Shown in pieces: positions 15,037 to 21,946 of a stretch of 31,964 nt of DNA. The notes beneath the pieces are model-generated. The model was given only the letters and a program-made list of their open reading frames with translations, ran no database searches and had not been told where the DNA came from. Position numbers and translations under genes: made by a program. The stretch's first letter is position 1; every line of letters begins with the position of its first letter. The stretch comes from Leptospirillum sp. (GTDB lineage: Bacteria > Nitrospirota > Leptospirillia > Leptospirillales > Leptospirillaceae), in assembly GCA_027343785.1 (NCBI GenBank), contig DAHWKF010000011.1:1-31964 (forward strand), given 5' to 3'.

Positions 15037-15564
15037 CCCGTCCCCTTCCGAAGAACGGGACGGCTTCCGGAGCCTTTCTGCCGTTGCAGTCAGGAAAAGA
15101 GCTTTTGTGTTCGAAAGGATGCCCCTGACATAATGATCGACCGAGTAGGAGCCTCTGGAAGAGACATATCGGCCGCGTCTCTTCCTGGGTCGGCCGTCAT
15201 TGTAGGCCGCAAGGGCATCGGAAACGTTCGAGTATCTTTTGAGAAGGTAGGCCAGATACTTTGTGCCAAACCGGATATTCACCCACGGATTGTAAAGGTT
15301 CGTAGGGGCTCCCCTGAATCCCAGCCACCTCGCCGTCCTGTAAGTGACCTGCATCAGCCCCCTGGATATGTCATGGATCCGTCTTTCCCGCCGGAATTTA
15401 TGGGGATTGAACTGGGACTCCCGTTCGATCACTGCGGCTACAAGAACCGGATTGACATGATCTTCACACGCGATACGGGTGATCGCCGTATGATAAGGGA
15501 CGGTGCTGCTTAACAGATGGGCACCCAGACACCATGTTACAGACTGGTGAATAATCCAATTCAC
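14947..15564 (-). CDS. Lytic transglycosylase, SLT-domain family
   Basis: SLT-type transglycosylases cleave the MurNAc-GlcNAc bond of peptidoglycan, forming 1,6-anhydro ends. The GTG start at 15564 has GAGAGG 5-6 nt upstream on this strand. In the 205-residue protein the catalytic Glu is Glu49 in IERESQFNP, followed by SRGLMQVTYRTARWLG, YNPWVNIRFGTKYLAYLL and LAAYNDGRPRKRRG, the usual SLT-1 motifs. The first 20 residues are only mildly hydrophobic, so export is uncertain. The tail (from about 170) is not conserved and overlaps the neighbouring membrane protein gene by 90 nt, tail to tail. A plausible promoter lies at 15640-15669. It may act in the same cell-wall turnover as NagZ further on. 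Confidence 0.9.
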   Translation of the reverse strand: MNWIIHQSVTWCLGAHLLSSTVPYHTAITRIACEDHVNPVLVAAVIERESQFNPHKFRRERRIHDISRGLMQVTYRTARWLGFRGAPTNLYNPWVNIRFGTKYLAYLLKRYSNVSDALAAYNDGRPRKRRGRYVSSRGSYSVDHYVRGILSNTKALFLTATAERLRKPSRSSEGDGLLASGLPADGLSHFDFPTAGLFNRVEMGF

Positions 15565-15639
15565 TCATACCTCTCTAGCGGGAGATTTTCCGGATTGCTG
15601 GCTCCCTATGTTTTCCCCAAGTTAACGTTCGATGATTCT

Positions 15640-15669
15640 ATTTTATTATTGGTCTGATTGCCTGGTCAA
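15640..15669 (-). promoter_or_regulatory. Candidate sigma-70 promoter for the lytic transglycosylase
   Basis: On the minus strand, TTGACC (plus 15664-15669) and TAAAAT (plus 15640-15645) are spaced by 18 nt and each match consensus in five of six positions. The expected start is about 70 nt before the GTG start at 15564. The surrounding 15600-15780 is clearly AT-richer than its neighbours, as expected for a divergent promoter region. Confidence 0.5.
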
Positions 15670-15789
15670 GAAAAAACGAGAAAGGCTTATATTGAAGGAT
15701 ATTTTTCTTGATTGAATCAAAAGAAAGACAGAATCTCCCTGTTTTAGACTAAATCGCCAAAAGGCCAAGATTTTCAGGAGAAATCGCAT

Positions 15790-16668
15790 TTGGAGGGAAG
15801 TGCATTTTTGGGCCGCGACAGGGGAAAATCAAACCACGTATCTGGACACACGGTTGACCGCTGGATATCCAAACTGGGTCTGGGCACTCGGGGTATGGCG
15901 CGGGAATGGCTCAGGGACGGACGGCTTTCACTGAAAGACGGTGTTCCGATCGAGAGCGTCGAGCAATTCATTGGACGCAAGGGCGGTCGGGAGCCCGAAT
16001 TTCTTCTCGACGGAAGACCCCTTGTTCCGGACAGAGCTGTTGTACTGGCTTTTAACAAACCGAGAGGGGTGCTTGTGTCCCGGACGGATCCGCAAGGCCG
16101 CACCACGGTTCTGGATGCACTGTCCATTCCTCCCGGACTTCGATCGGGGGTGGACATATCCAGGATCATGCCGGTCGGGCGTTTGGACATGGCCTCGGCC
16201 GGCCTGATCCTTTTGACAAACAGACCCTCATTGTTTGCGCCACTCCTCGATCCGAAGCGAGCCGTTCCCAGGGAATACAGGGTCCAGATCCGTCCCGCCA
16301 TACGACAGCCGGATCTGGAATCGGGATTGAAAAAGGGAGTGTGGGCAAAAGCGCTGGGATTCGCTCCGGTCGACTGTCGGGTGGAGTCGGAAAACCGGGG
16401 GAGCACCTGGCTTCGTCTTCGTCTCGTGGAAGGCCAGAACCGTGAAATCAGACGAATGTTCGAATACGGGGGATATTCGGTTCTCCATCTGATCCGGATC
16501 CGGTTTGGTCCTTTTGCAATGACAGAGCTGCCCCCGGGTGCGCTGGTTGATATCACCCGCTGGTTTTTTCGCGGTAAAACGTTTCTACTTGACATAATAC
16601 TTGACAGGATCCGGAATGGAGATATAATTGAACTGAAAGAAGAAGGGGCGGGTTCGATATCCGACTGA
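15790..16668 (+). CDS. RsuA/RluB/RluE-type pseudouridine synthase
   Basis: Enzymes of this family isomerise specific uridines in 16S or 23S rRNA. Two TTG starts are possible: 15790, with AGGAG 9 nt upstream, and 15808, with GGAGGG 10 nt upstream. I give the longer form of 292 residues. An S4-like RNA-binding domain is at about 20-75 (TVDRWISKLGLGTRGMAREW), then AFNKPRGVLVSRTDPQGR and the catalytic motif GRLDMASAGLILLTN with Asp133. The C-terminal VEGQNREIRRMFEYGGYSV closes the domain. The catalytic motif has MAS where most relatives have D-T/S-x, a mild deviation. Whether it modifies 16S or 23S rRNA cannot be decided here. Its 3' end carries a strong promoter for the next gene. Confidence 0.9.
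   Translation: MEGSAFLGRDRGKSNHVSGHTVDRWISKLGLGTRGMAREWLRDGRLSLKDGVPIESVEQFIGRKGGREPEFLLDGRPLVPDRAVVLAFNKPRGVLVSRTDPQGRTTVLDALSIPPGLRSGVDISRIMPVGRLDMASAGLILLTNRPSLFAPLLDPKRAVPREYRVQIRPAIRQPDLESGLKKGVWAKALGFAPVDCRVESENRGSTWLRLRLVEGQNREIRRMFEYGGYSVLHLIRIRFGPFAMTELPPGALVDITRWFFRGKTFLLDIILDRIRNGDIIELKEEGAGSISD
16601..16628 (+). promoter_or_regulatory. Near-perfect sigma-70 promoter upstream of the Hsp20 gene
   Basis: TTGACA (16601-16606) and TATAAT (16623-16628) are both perfect matches with a 16-nt spacer. They lie within the last codons of the pseudouridine synthase gene. A second TTGACA at 16589 has no matching -10. Transcription would begin near 16635 and leave a leader of about 138 nt before the Hsp20 start. 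I see no CIRCE element (TTAGCACTC-N9-GAGTGCTAA) and no convincing sigma-32 box. Confidence 0.7.
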
Positions 16669-16689
16669 AGCCCGTTGACCCCGAGGATT

Positions 16690-16713
16690 GATCCGGAGAG
16701 AACGATCCGGGTC
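16690..16713 (+). other. Stem-loop in the Hsp20 leader
   Basis: GATCCGG (16690-16696) can pair with CCGGGTC (16707-16713), seven pairs including one T-G, around a 10-nt loop. A smaller 5-bp stem, TGTCC/GGACA (16742-16759), stands just before the AAGGAG ribosome-binding site. Small heat-shock genes often have RNA thermometers, but neither stem visibly hides the ribosome-binding site, so that role is only a possibility. Confidence 0.35.
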
Positions 16714-16772
16714 CCGAAAATTTCAGGTTAATAAGTAAAAGTGTCCAGATGGTGGGACAAGGAGATGGTAAA

Positions 16773-17231
16773 ATGCCAAGTTTGTTGAGATGGGATCCCG
16801 TCAGGGAGCTGGAAGACTTGGGGCGCCGACTGTCGCCCGTATTTGCGCGCATCCCCCAGGAAGTCAGAACGGATGAACGGCAGGCCTTGACTGCCGTCGA
16901 TTGGGCTCCTGTCGTCGATATATCCGAAGACGCAGAATCCTACAATGTCACGGTGGAGTTGCCGGAAGTCAGAAAAGAAGAGGTGAAGGTCTCCATCGAA
17001 AACGGAATTCTGGCGATATCGGGGGAGCGCAAAAAGATCTCGGAAGAGAAGGACGGGAAAAGATACCACCGTATTGAACGTCTTTACGGGAGCTTCCTCC
17101 GCAGTTTCTCTCTTCCGGATGACGCCGATCCTCAACGGGTAACAGCGACAATGAAGGACGGCGTGCTGAACGTCAGGATCGAAAAACTGGCCGAGACGAA
17201 GCCAAGGTCAGTCGAGATCGAGGTCGGTTGA
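16773..17231 (+). CDS. Small heat-shock protein, Hsp20/alpha-crystallin family
   Basis: Small heat-shock proteins hold unfolding proteins in an ATP-independent way until DnaK or ClpB refold them. I chose ATG 16773 because AAGGAG is 8 nt upstream; an ATG at 16749 lies before that site. The 152 residues start with MPSLLRWDPVRELEDLGRRL, typical of the bacterial class A branch. The alpha-crystallin domain at about 45-140 includes VDISEDAESYNVTVELPEV, VSIENGILAISGERK, YGSFLRSFSLPDDAD and ATMKDGVLNVRIEK. A weak I/V-x-I/V motif (VEIEV) is at the very end. The gene is flanked by its own near-consensus promoter and an intrinsic terminator, so it is probably a single-gene transcript. Confidence 0.96.
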   Translation: MPSLLRWDPVRELEDLGRRLSPVFARIPQEVRTDERQALTAVDWAPVVDISEDAESYNVTVELPEVRKEEVKVSIENGILAISGERKKISEEKDGKRYHRIERLYGSFLRSFSLPDDADPQRVTATMKDGVLNVRIEKLAETKPRSVEIEVG

Positions 17232-17259
17232 GACCCCGGGTCCCTAGAGGACCACTTTG

Positions 17260-17290
17260 AGGGGAGGGCCCTGTGCTCTCCCCTTTTTTT
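17260..17290 (+). terminator. Intrinsic terminator after the Hsp20 gene
   Basis: AGGGGAG (17260-17266) pairs with CTCCCCT (17278-17284) in a 7-bp stem with an 11-nt loop, followed by a run of seven T. It lies 29 nt after the Hsp20 stop and separates that unit from the ABC-F gene. Confidence 0.8.
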
Positions 17291-17336
17291 GTCGTTAGGC
17301 ATTTTGCGTTCGGATGTCGCAGGTCGCCGCCGCCGT

Positions 17337-17365
17337 TTGCCCATCGCCCTGTTTTGTCCTACAAT
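17337..17365 (+). promoter_or_regulatory. Candidate sigma-70 promoter for the ABC-F gene
   Basis: TTGCCC (17337-17342) and TACAAT (17360-17365) are separated by 17 nt, with four and five of six consensus matches. The expected start near 17372 leaves a leader of about 160 nt containing a short reading frame and a hairpin with T-tract. Confidence 0.45.
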
Positions 17366-17483
17366 AAGTCTCGACTACAGTTTTCATCCGAAAAACCGGT
17401 TTGGTTTGCCAAGGCCGTTTGGTTCCTGGTTCATAAGACGGAGCATATGTTCGCCCCCGGCAGGATCAGGCGGGGAAAGGAGA

Positions 17484-17534
17484 ATGACAGAACAGGTCCG
17501 GCTGGATTGTCGGACTTTTTTCAGGCCATCATGA
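17484..17534 (+). CDS. Possible 16-residue leader peptide upstream of the ABC-F gene
   Basis: ATG 17484 is preceded by GGGGAAAGGAG, a much stronger ribosome-binding site than that of the downstream gene. It encodes MTEQVRLDCRTFFRPS and ends with TGA 17532-17534, overlapping the ABC-F start in an ATGA arrangement. Such short leaders control several ABC-F resistance genes (for example msrD and vmlR) through ribosome stalling; whether this one is translated is unknown. Codons 4-13 lie inside the hairpin at 17494-17521, so a translating ribosome would disturb it. Confidence 0.45.
   Translation: MTEQVRLDCRTFFRPS
17494..17521 (+). terminator. Possible attenuator hairpin with T-tract before the ABC-F gene
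   Basis: AGGTCCG (17494-17500) pairs with CGGACTT (17511-17517), seven pairs including one G-T, around a 10-nt loop. The 3' arm merges into six consecutive T (17516-17521). The stem is shorter than a robust terminator, and its position inside a leader reading frame suggests conditional termination. Confidence 0.4.
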
Positions 17535-19120
17535 TCAATCTTGTCAATCTATCAAAGCACTACCCCTCCAAAACACTGTTTGACAACCTGTCTCTCAAGA
17601 TCAGTCTCAAGGAACGGATGGCGATCGTCGGACCCAACGGGGCCGGCAAGTCTTCCCTTCTGAAAATGATTGCGGGTCTCATGGAACCGGACTCCGGACA
17701 GATCGTCCTGCCCGTCGGCGTCCGTATCGGATATCTTCCGCAGGATCTCGATATCGTTTCCGACAGGTCGGCTGTCCATGAAGTGGTCGGAGGCGACCAG
17801 GTTCTGCAACGTCTCGAAGACGAGATGCAGGAGATCGAGAACCGGATGTCCCTTCCGGATATTGCGGAATCCGAGATGAACCGCCTGTTGCTCCGGTATG
17901 GGGACCTCCAGACACGGTTCGGGTCGTCTGGAGGGTTCGAGCAAGAGGCCAACGCCCGAAAAATTCTGGCGGGGCTCAATTTTTCCTCGGAGCAGATGGA
18001 TACGCGGGTTTCCCAGCTATCGGGAGGCTGGAGAATGCGGGTCGCCCTGGCGCGCACGCTTGTCACCCAGCCGGAAATCCTGCTTCTCGATGAGCCGACG
18101 AACCATCTGGACATTCCTTCGATCGAATGGCTGGAAGATTTCCTGAACCAGTTTGCCGGATCGGTACTGCTGATATCCCATGACCGGACTTTCATGAACC
18201 AGGTGGTCAATGGCGTCATTGAACTTTCCCAGGGTCGGGCGACGGTATACCACGGAAATTATGACCGTTATATCGAACAGCGGGAAGCCCAGAAAGAAGC
18301 CCTTGAAGCGGCTTATGAACGGCAACAGAAGGAAATCGCCCACATGCAGTCGTTTGTCGACCGCTTCCGGGCCAAGGCGACAAAGGCCACCCAGGCCCAG
18401 AGCCGTCTGAAGGCGCTTGAAAAAATCGAGAGGATCGAACTCGACTCTGAGGAAAAAACCGTCAAGTTCAAATTCCCCCAGCCTCCGCGTTCCGGGAACA
18501 TCGTCCTCACGCTGGAAGATGTGACCAAGTCGTTCGGGGACCGGCAGGTCATTCCGAAATTCGGATTGACCCTTCACAGGGGTTCCAAAATGGCCCTTGT
18601 GGGTCCGAACGGCGCTGGGAAATCGACACTGCTGCGCATGATGGCGGGGTCCCTGAAGCCGGATTCCGGAAAATGTCTGGTCGGGACAAACGTCACAATG
18701 ACCTATTTTGCCCAGCACCAGCTTGAGACGCTGGATCCCCATCACACCGTCCTTGAAGCCATGGAAGCTGCGGCCAGCGAATCGGAAAACCAGACGCGTA
18801 TCCGGAGCCTTCTGGGGGCTTTTCTTTTCCGGAAAGACGAGGTCTATAAAAAAGTTTCGGTTCTGTCCGGCGGGGAAAAAAGCCGTCTCGCACTCGCCCG
18901 TATGCTTTTGGTGCCATCCAATTTCATCCTGCTCGACGAACCGACAAACCACCTCGATATCGCCTCCCGCGAATGTCTGGAGAATGCCCTCTCCGCCTAT
19001 ACGGGAACGCTGGTGTTTATCACCCACGACCGCCATCTGATCGAAACCATCGCGAGCGATATTATCGAGGTCATGCCGGGAAGCATCCATCCGTATCTGA
19101 ACACCCCTTATCATATCTAG
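17531..19120 (+). CDS. ABC-F family ATPase, ending at an in-frame amber codon
   Basis: ABC-F proteins have two ATPase domains and no membrane part; they bind the ribosomal E site and relieve stalling or antibiotic action. ATG 17531 gives the typical start MINLVNLSKHYPSKTLFDNL and overlaps the leader peptide stop; its own ribosome-binding site is weak. Domain 1 has Walker A GPNGAGKSSLLKM, signature LSGGWRMRVALA and Walker B LLLDEPTNHLD. The helical linker follows at about residues 235-300, then domain 2 with GPNGAGKSTLLRM (about 357), LSGGEKSRLALA and ILLDEPTNHLD. The frame stops at TAG 19118-19120, codon 530. The same frame then continues for 112 codons and encodes a coiled coil typical of the family C-terminus. 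The full frame of 642 codons would match the usual length of Uup or YheS. Both ATPase sites are complete, so the 529-residue form may still work. Confidence 0.92.
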   Translation: MINLVNLSKHYPSKTLFDNLSLKISLKERMAIVGPNGAGKSSLLKMIAGLMEPDSGQIVLPVGVRIGYLPQDLDIVSDRSAVHEVVGGDQVLQRLEDEMQEIENRMSLPDIAESEMNRLLLRYGDLQTRFGSSGGFEQEANARKILAGLNFSSEQMDTRVSQLSGGWRMRVALARTLVTQPEILLLDEPTNHLDIPSIEWLEDFLNQFAGSVLLISHDRTFMNQVVNGVIELSQGRATVYHGNYDRYIEQREAQKEALEAAYERQQKEIAHMQSFVDRFRAKATKATQAQSRLKALEKIERIELDSEEKTVKFKFPQPPRSGNIVLTLEDVTKSFGDRQVIPKFGLTLHRGSKMALVGPNGAGKSTLLRMMAGSLKPDSGKCLVGTNVTMTYFAQHQLETLDPHHTVLEAMEAAASESENQTRIRSLLGAFLFRKDEVYKKVSVLSGGEKSRLALARMLLVPSNFILLDEPTNHLDIASRECLENALSAYTGTLVFITHDRHLIETIASDIIEVMPGSIHPYLNTPYHI

Positions 19121-19459
19121 CTGGAAAAACGCCGCCCGAGGCTCCCTCAGCCACCGTCCACGGAAACCTCCCGTCCGGACGGATCTCCCGATTCCCGTGT
19201 CGCAACCGAAACCCGGAGCGGCGGGGATGTGGAAATGATCCGGAAGAGGCTTGAAAAGATTGAATCGGATATGGAAGAGGTGAACCGTTCACTGGCCACT
19301 TTTGAAGAGGAGCTCTCTTCCCCCCGGCTCACCGTCAATCCGGACTACAAGGCCAAGAGCGAACGGAAGAAGCTCGAACAAAAACGGCAGGAAGCTCTCA
19401 AAAAGCAGGAAGCCTTGACCCGTGACTGGGAAATGGAAGCGGCGCGGTTGCCGGAGTAG
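19121..19459 (+). pseudogene. In-frame C-terminal continuation of the ABC-F protein after the amber codon
   Basis: Directly after TAG 19118-19120, in the same frame, the sequence reads LEKRRPRLPQPPS, then a hydrophilic linker. From about 19229 it is a charged coiled coil (MIRKRLEKIESDMEEVNRSL, SPRLTVNPDYKAKSERKKLE) ending at TAG 19457-19459. Family members usually have a Y-LEKR motif here, where the strand after the second ATPase domain meets the linker, so the amber codon stands where Tyr is expected. The downstream frame has no further stop, which points to recent truncation, readthrough or a sequence error. An independent start at GTG 19229 could make a 76-residue peptide, but I see no good ribosome-binding site. 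Confidence 0.65.
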
Positions 19460-19572
19460 GGATCGGAGTCGGTCTTGAAGAAAGAGTGTCTGAAACGGGT
19501 TTTGATATTCGCTGTCGTTTTCAATCCTGACAGGACTTTCCTTAATGATTTTTCCTGCGAAGGGGTCCGCCC

Positions 19573-20490
19573 ATGACGATGCCACTCCCGAGGCTCGATA
19601 TTGACCCAGGCCCTGTCACATTCTATTACCACAGAAACTGTTCGGACGGGTTTGGATCAGCCTGGGCCGCCTGGAAAAAACTTTCCGGCAAAACAGATTT
19701 GCTCCTGATTCCGGTGGCCTACGGTGATCCGCTCCCGGTTTTTCCTGAAGGAAAGACCGTGTATGTGGCCGATTTTTCCTTCGGTCCCGAAGCCATCCGC
19801 ACCCTGAAAAAAACCAATAAACGGGTGATTGTTCTGGATCACCACAAGACCGCCTTTGAAAAGATGTCAAATCAGTTTTCGACAGATCCTGACGTGTATT
19901 TCGACATGGCACATTCCGGGGCTATGATCAGCTGGTGTCATTTCCACCCGGACGAACCGGTTCCCAATCTCATCCGGCTGGTTGAAGACAAGGATCTCTG
20001 GAAATGGGACCTGCCGTTCAGCCAGGAGATCAATACGGCCCTTGCGTCCTATCCGTTCGATCTGGATGTCTGGAGCCGGTTTGACGAACAGATGGGGTCC
20101 GGCGAGATCCGGGAAGACTGGCCGCTGGTTTTGGAAGGAAAGAGCATCCTCCGTTATCAGGCCCAGCTTCTTGAAGCGGCTGTGAGGGAAACAAGCCATC
20201 CTGGAAGGTTTCCCGGGGGAGAGGAAGGGCTTTTCGTCAACTCACCGATCCTGAATTCTGAAATCGGCGGCTTTCTGAAGCCCCGCTCTCCGCTCGTTGT
20301 CATCTGGTCCCACCGGGCGGATGGCCGCATCTCCTATAGTCTCCGGTCGTCCCCCGACGGGCCTGATGTGGCCCGGATCGCCGAACGGTTTGGCGGAGGT
20401 GGACATGAGCGGGCCGCCGGCTTTATCGCCGACCGGATTGTCCATGAGCCCGTGGCTCCCTCCGGAGGCTCGGGGGGCGTTCCAGGATAA
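19573..20490 (+). CDS. DHH-family phosphoesterase
   Basis: DHH phosphoesterases use two Mn or Mg ions to cleave phosphodiesters in short RNAs, cyclic dinucleotides or polyphosphate. ATG 19573 gives 305 residues. The metal-binding motifs are YYHRNCSDGFGSAWA (motif I, with His and Asp), VYVADFSFG, VIVLDHHKTAFE (the DHH motif), and SGAMISWCHF with a nearby EDKDLWKW. The C-terminal DHHA1-type domain ends in FGGGGHERAAGF, which binds substrate phosphate. The early SDGFGSAWAAW pattern is typical of a branch often annotated as oligoribonuclease NrnB-like or exopolyphosphatase-related. The exact substrate is undetermined. It follows the ABC-F region by 113 nt without a visible terminator. Confidence 0.88.
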   Translation: MTMPLPRLDIDPGPVTFYYHRNCSDGFGSAWAAWKKLSGKTDLLLIPVAYGDPLPVFPEGKTVYVADFSFGPEAIRTLKKTNKRVIVLDHHKTAFEKMSNQFSTDPDVYFDMAHSGAMISWCHFHPDEPVPNLIRLVEDKDLWKWDLPFSQEINTALASYPFDLDVWSRFDEQMGSGEIREDWPLVLEGKSILRYQAQLLEAAVRETSHPGRFPGGEEGLFVNSPILNSEIGGFLKPRSPLVVIWSHRADGRISYSLRSSPDGPDVARIAERFGGGGHERAAGFIADRIVHEPVAPSGGSGGVPG

Positions 20491-20618
20491 CGGCCGGTTA
20501 TCCGGCTTTCCGTGACCGGACGATGCTGGGTTATGGATTGTTGAAAGGCGGGCGATCCCTGTATCTTCCGGGTTCGACCCCGATTCTGGCAGAAATCTCA
20601 CAAGAGAAAGACAGGTAA

Positions 20619-21356
20619 ATGATTCGATCTGATGGAAGAAAGCATGACAGCCTGCGACCCCTGACGATGAAGTCCGGTGTCAACCTCTACGCGGAGGGGA
20701 GCGTCCTGGTGGAAATGGGAAATACCCGGGTTCTCTGTACGGCCAGCGTGGAGGAAAAGGTCCCCCCGTTCCTCAAGGATCAGGGCAAAGGGTGGGTCAC
20801 CGCCGAATACGGCATGTTGCCCCGCGCGACCCACGAGCGGAATGCCCGTGAAGCGGCCCGTGGCAAACAGACCGGAAGGACCCAGGAGATCCAGCGACTG
20901 ATCGGAAGGAGCCTGCGATCCGTTGTCGATACGACCAGAATGGGGGTCCGGACAATCACGGTGGACTGCGATGTCCTGCAAGCGGATGGCGGGACGCGCA
21001 CGGCTTCCATCAGCGGGGGATTTGTCGCCATGTGCCTGGCTTTTTCGGAACTTTACAAACGGGGACTGATGACCGAATGGCCTGTCAGGGAGTATCTGGG
21101 AGCCGTCTCTGTCGGGGTCGTGGAAGGGGCGCCGGTTCTCGACCTGTGCTATACGGAAGACAGCGGAGCGGAAACCGACATGAATCTCGTCATGACAGAA
21201 TCGGGCCGGTTTGTGGAAATCCAGGGAACGGCGGAAGAAGCCCCTTTTTCCCGGGAAACCCTTGATACCCTGCTCTCTTTGGGGGAGAAGGGCGTCCGGG
21301 AAATCATCGCTTGCCAGAAATCGCTGTTTTCCTTTCCTTCCGGGACACGCCATTGA
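20619..21356 (+). CDS. rph: Ribonuclease PH
   Basis: RNase PH trims the 3' ends of tRNA precursors and other RNAs by phosphorolysis, working as a hexamer. ATG 20619 gives the usual start MIRSDGRKHDSLRPLTM, and the length of 245 residues is standard. Family landmarks are SVLVEMGNTRVLCTASVEEK, the long RNA-binding loop WVTAEYGMLPRATHERN and GRTQEIQRLIGRSLR. These are followed by the phosphate-site region ITVDCDVLQADGGTRTASIS, and VLDLCYTEDSGAETDMN with an active-site Asp. It overlaps the next gene by 4 nt. The partnership of rph with the rdgB/HAM1 gene is common in bacteria. Confidence 0.97.
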   Translation: MIRSDGRKHDSLRPLTMKSGVNLYAEGSVLVEMGNTRVLCTASVEEKVPPFLKDQGKGWVTAEYGMLPRATHERNAREAARGKQTGRTQEIQRLIGRSLRSVVDTTRMGVRTITVDCDVLQADGGTRTASISGGFVAMCLAFSELYKRGLMTEWPVREYLGAVSVGVVEGAPVLDLCYTEDSGAETDMNLVMTESGRFVEIQGTAEEAPFSRETLDTLLSLGEKGVREIIACQKSLFSFPSGTRH

Positions 21357-21946
21357 AACCGCTCCTCCTGGCGTCGGGCAATGCCCACAAACTGGAGGAG
21401 TTCCGGCAACTCTTGCCCGAAATCATGGCGGTGGAACCCGCTCCCGAAGACACGTTCTTTCCGCCGGAAGATCGGGAGACGTATTTCGGGAACGCCTGCC
21501 TGAAGGCCATGGCCTGTTATCCGGCGCCGGGTCATTTGATCCTGGCGGATGATTCCGGTCTGGAAGTGGACGCCCTGGACGGTCGTCCGGGACTCCTGTC
21601 TTCCCGTTTTGCCGGTGCGGGCGCCAGCGCTCTCATGAACTGCCAGGCCCTGATCCGGGAACTGAAGGAAGTTCCCTCCGAAAAACGTTCGGCGCGGTTC
21701 CGGTGTGTCCTCGTTCTTCTGGACGGAGATTCCGGCCATCTGGTCGCCGCGTCCCAGGGCGTGACGGAAGGACGTCTGACAAGGGGGATCCTTGGCGATG
21801 GGGGATTCGGTTACGATCCGCTCTTCATTCCGGAGGGTTACCAGGTGACATTCGGTATTTTGCCCGCGACAATCAAACACCGGATTTCACACCGGGCGCG
21901 GGCGGTACGCAATCTGATTTCCATTCTGGATCCGGTACCGGGATGA
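21353..21946 (+). CDS. rdgB: Non-canonical purine NTP pyrophosphatase (RdgB/HAM1)
   Basis: This enzyme hydrolyses ITP, dITP and XTP to monophosphates, keeping deaminated purines out of DNA and RNA. I chose TTG 21353 because it overlaps the rph stop as TTGA and gives 197 residues starting with KPLLLASGNAHKLEEFRQLL, the typical N-terminus; TTG 21311 would add 14 poorly conserved residues. Motifs are SGNAHK (nucleotide phosphate binding), YFGNACLKAMA, ILADDSGLEVDAL with the catalytic Asp pair, GRPGLLSSRFAG, and the C-terminal GDGGFGYDPLFIP followed by KHRISHRARA. The usual Glu in the TFxEN motif is Tyr-Phe-Gly-Asn here, a modest deviation. Confidence 0.93.
   Translation: MKPLLLASGNAHKLEEFRQLLPEIMAVEPAPEDTFFPPEDRETYFGNACLKAMACYPAPGHLILADDSGLEVDALDGRPGLLSSRFAGAGASALMNCQALIRELKEVPSEKRSARFRCVLVLLDGDSGHLVAASQGVTEGRLTRGILGDGGFGYDPLFIPEGYQVTFGILPATIKHRISHRARAVRNLISILDPVPG

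Noticed and set aside
15708..15720. FNR/FixK box
   Set aside because: The half-sites are separated by three, not four, bases, so it is kept only as an unassigned palindrome.
18017..19114. Open frame of 365 codons on the minus strand, antisense to the ABC-F gene
   Set aside because: Long antisense frames are common opposite GC-rich genes; no recognisable domain or start signal.
20550..20590. A GGGTTCGACCCC sequence before rph that looks like a tRNA T-arm
   Set aside because: The stem does not pair over five positions with a 7-nt loop, and no acceptor, D or anticodon arms can be placed upstream.
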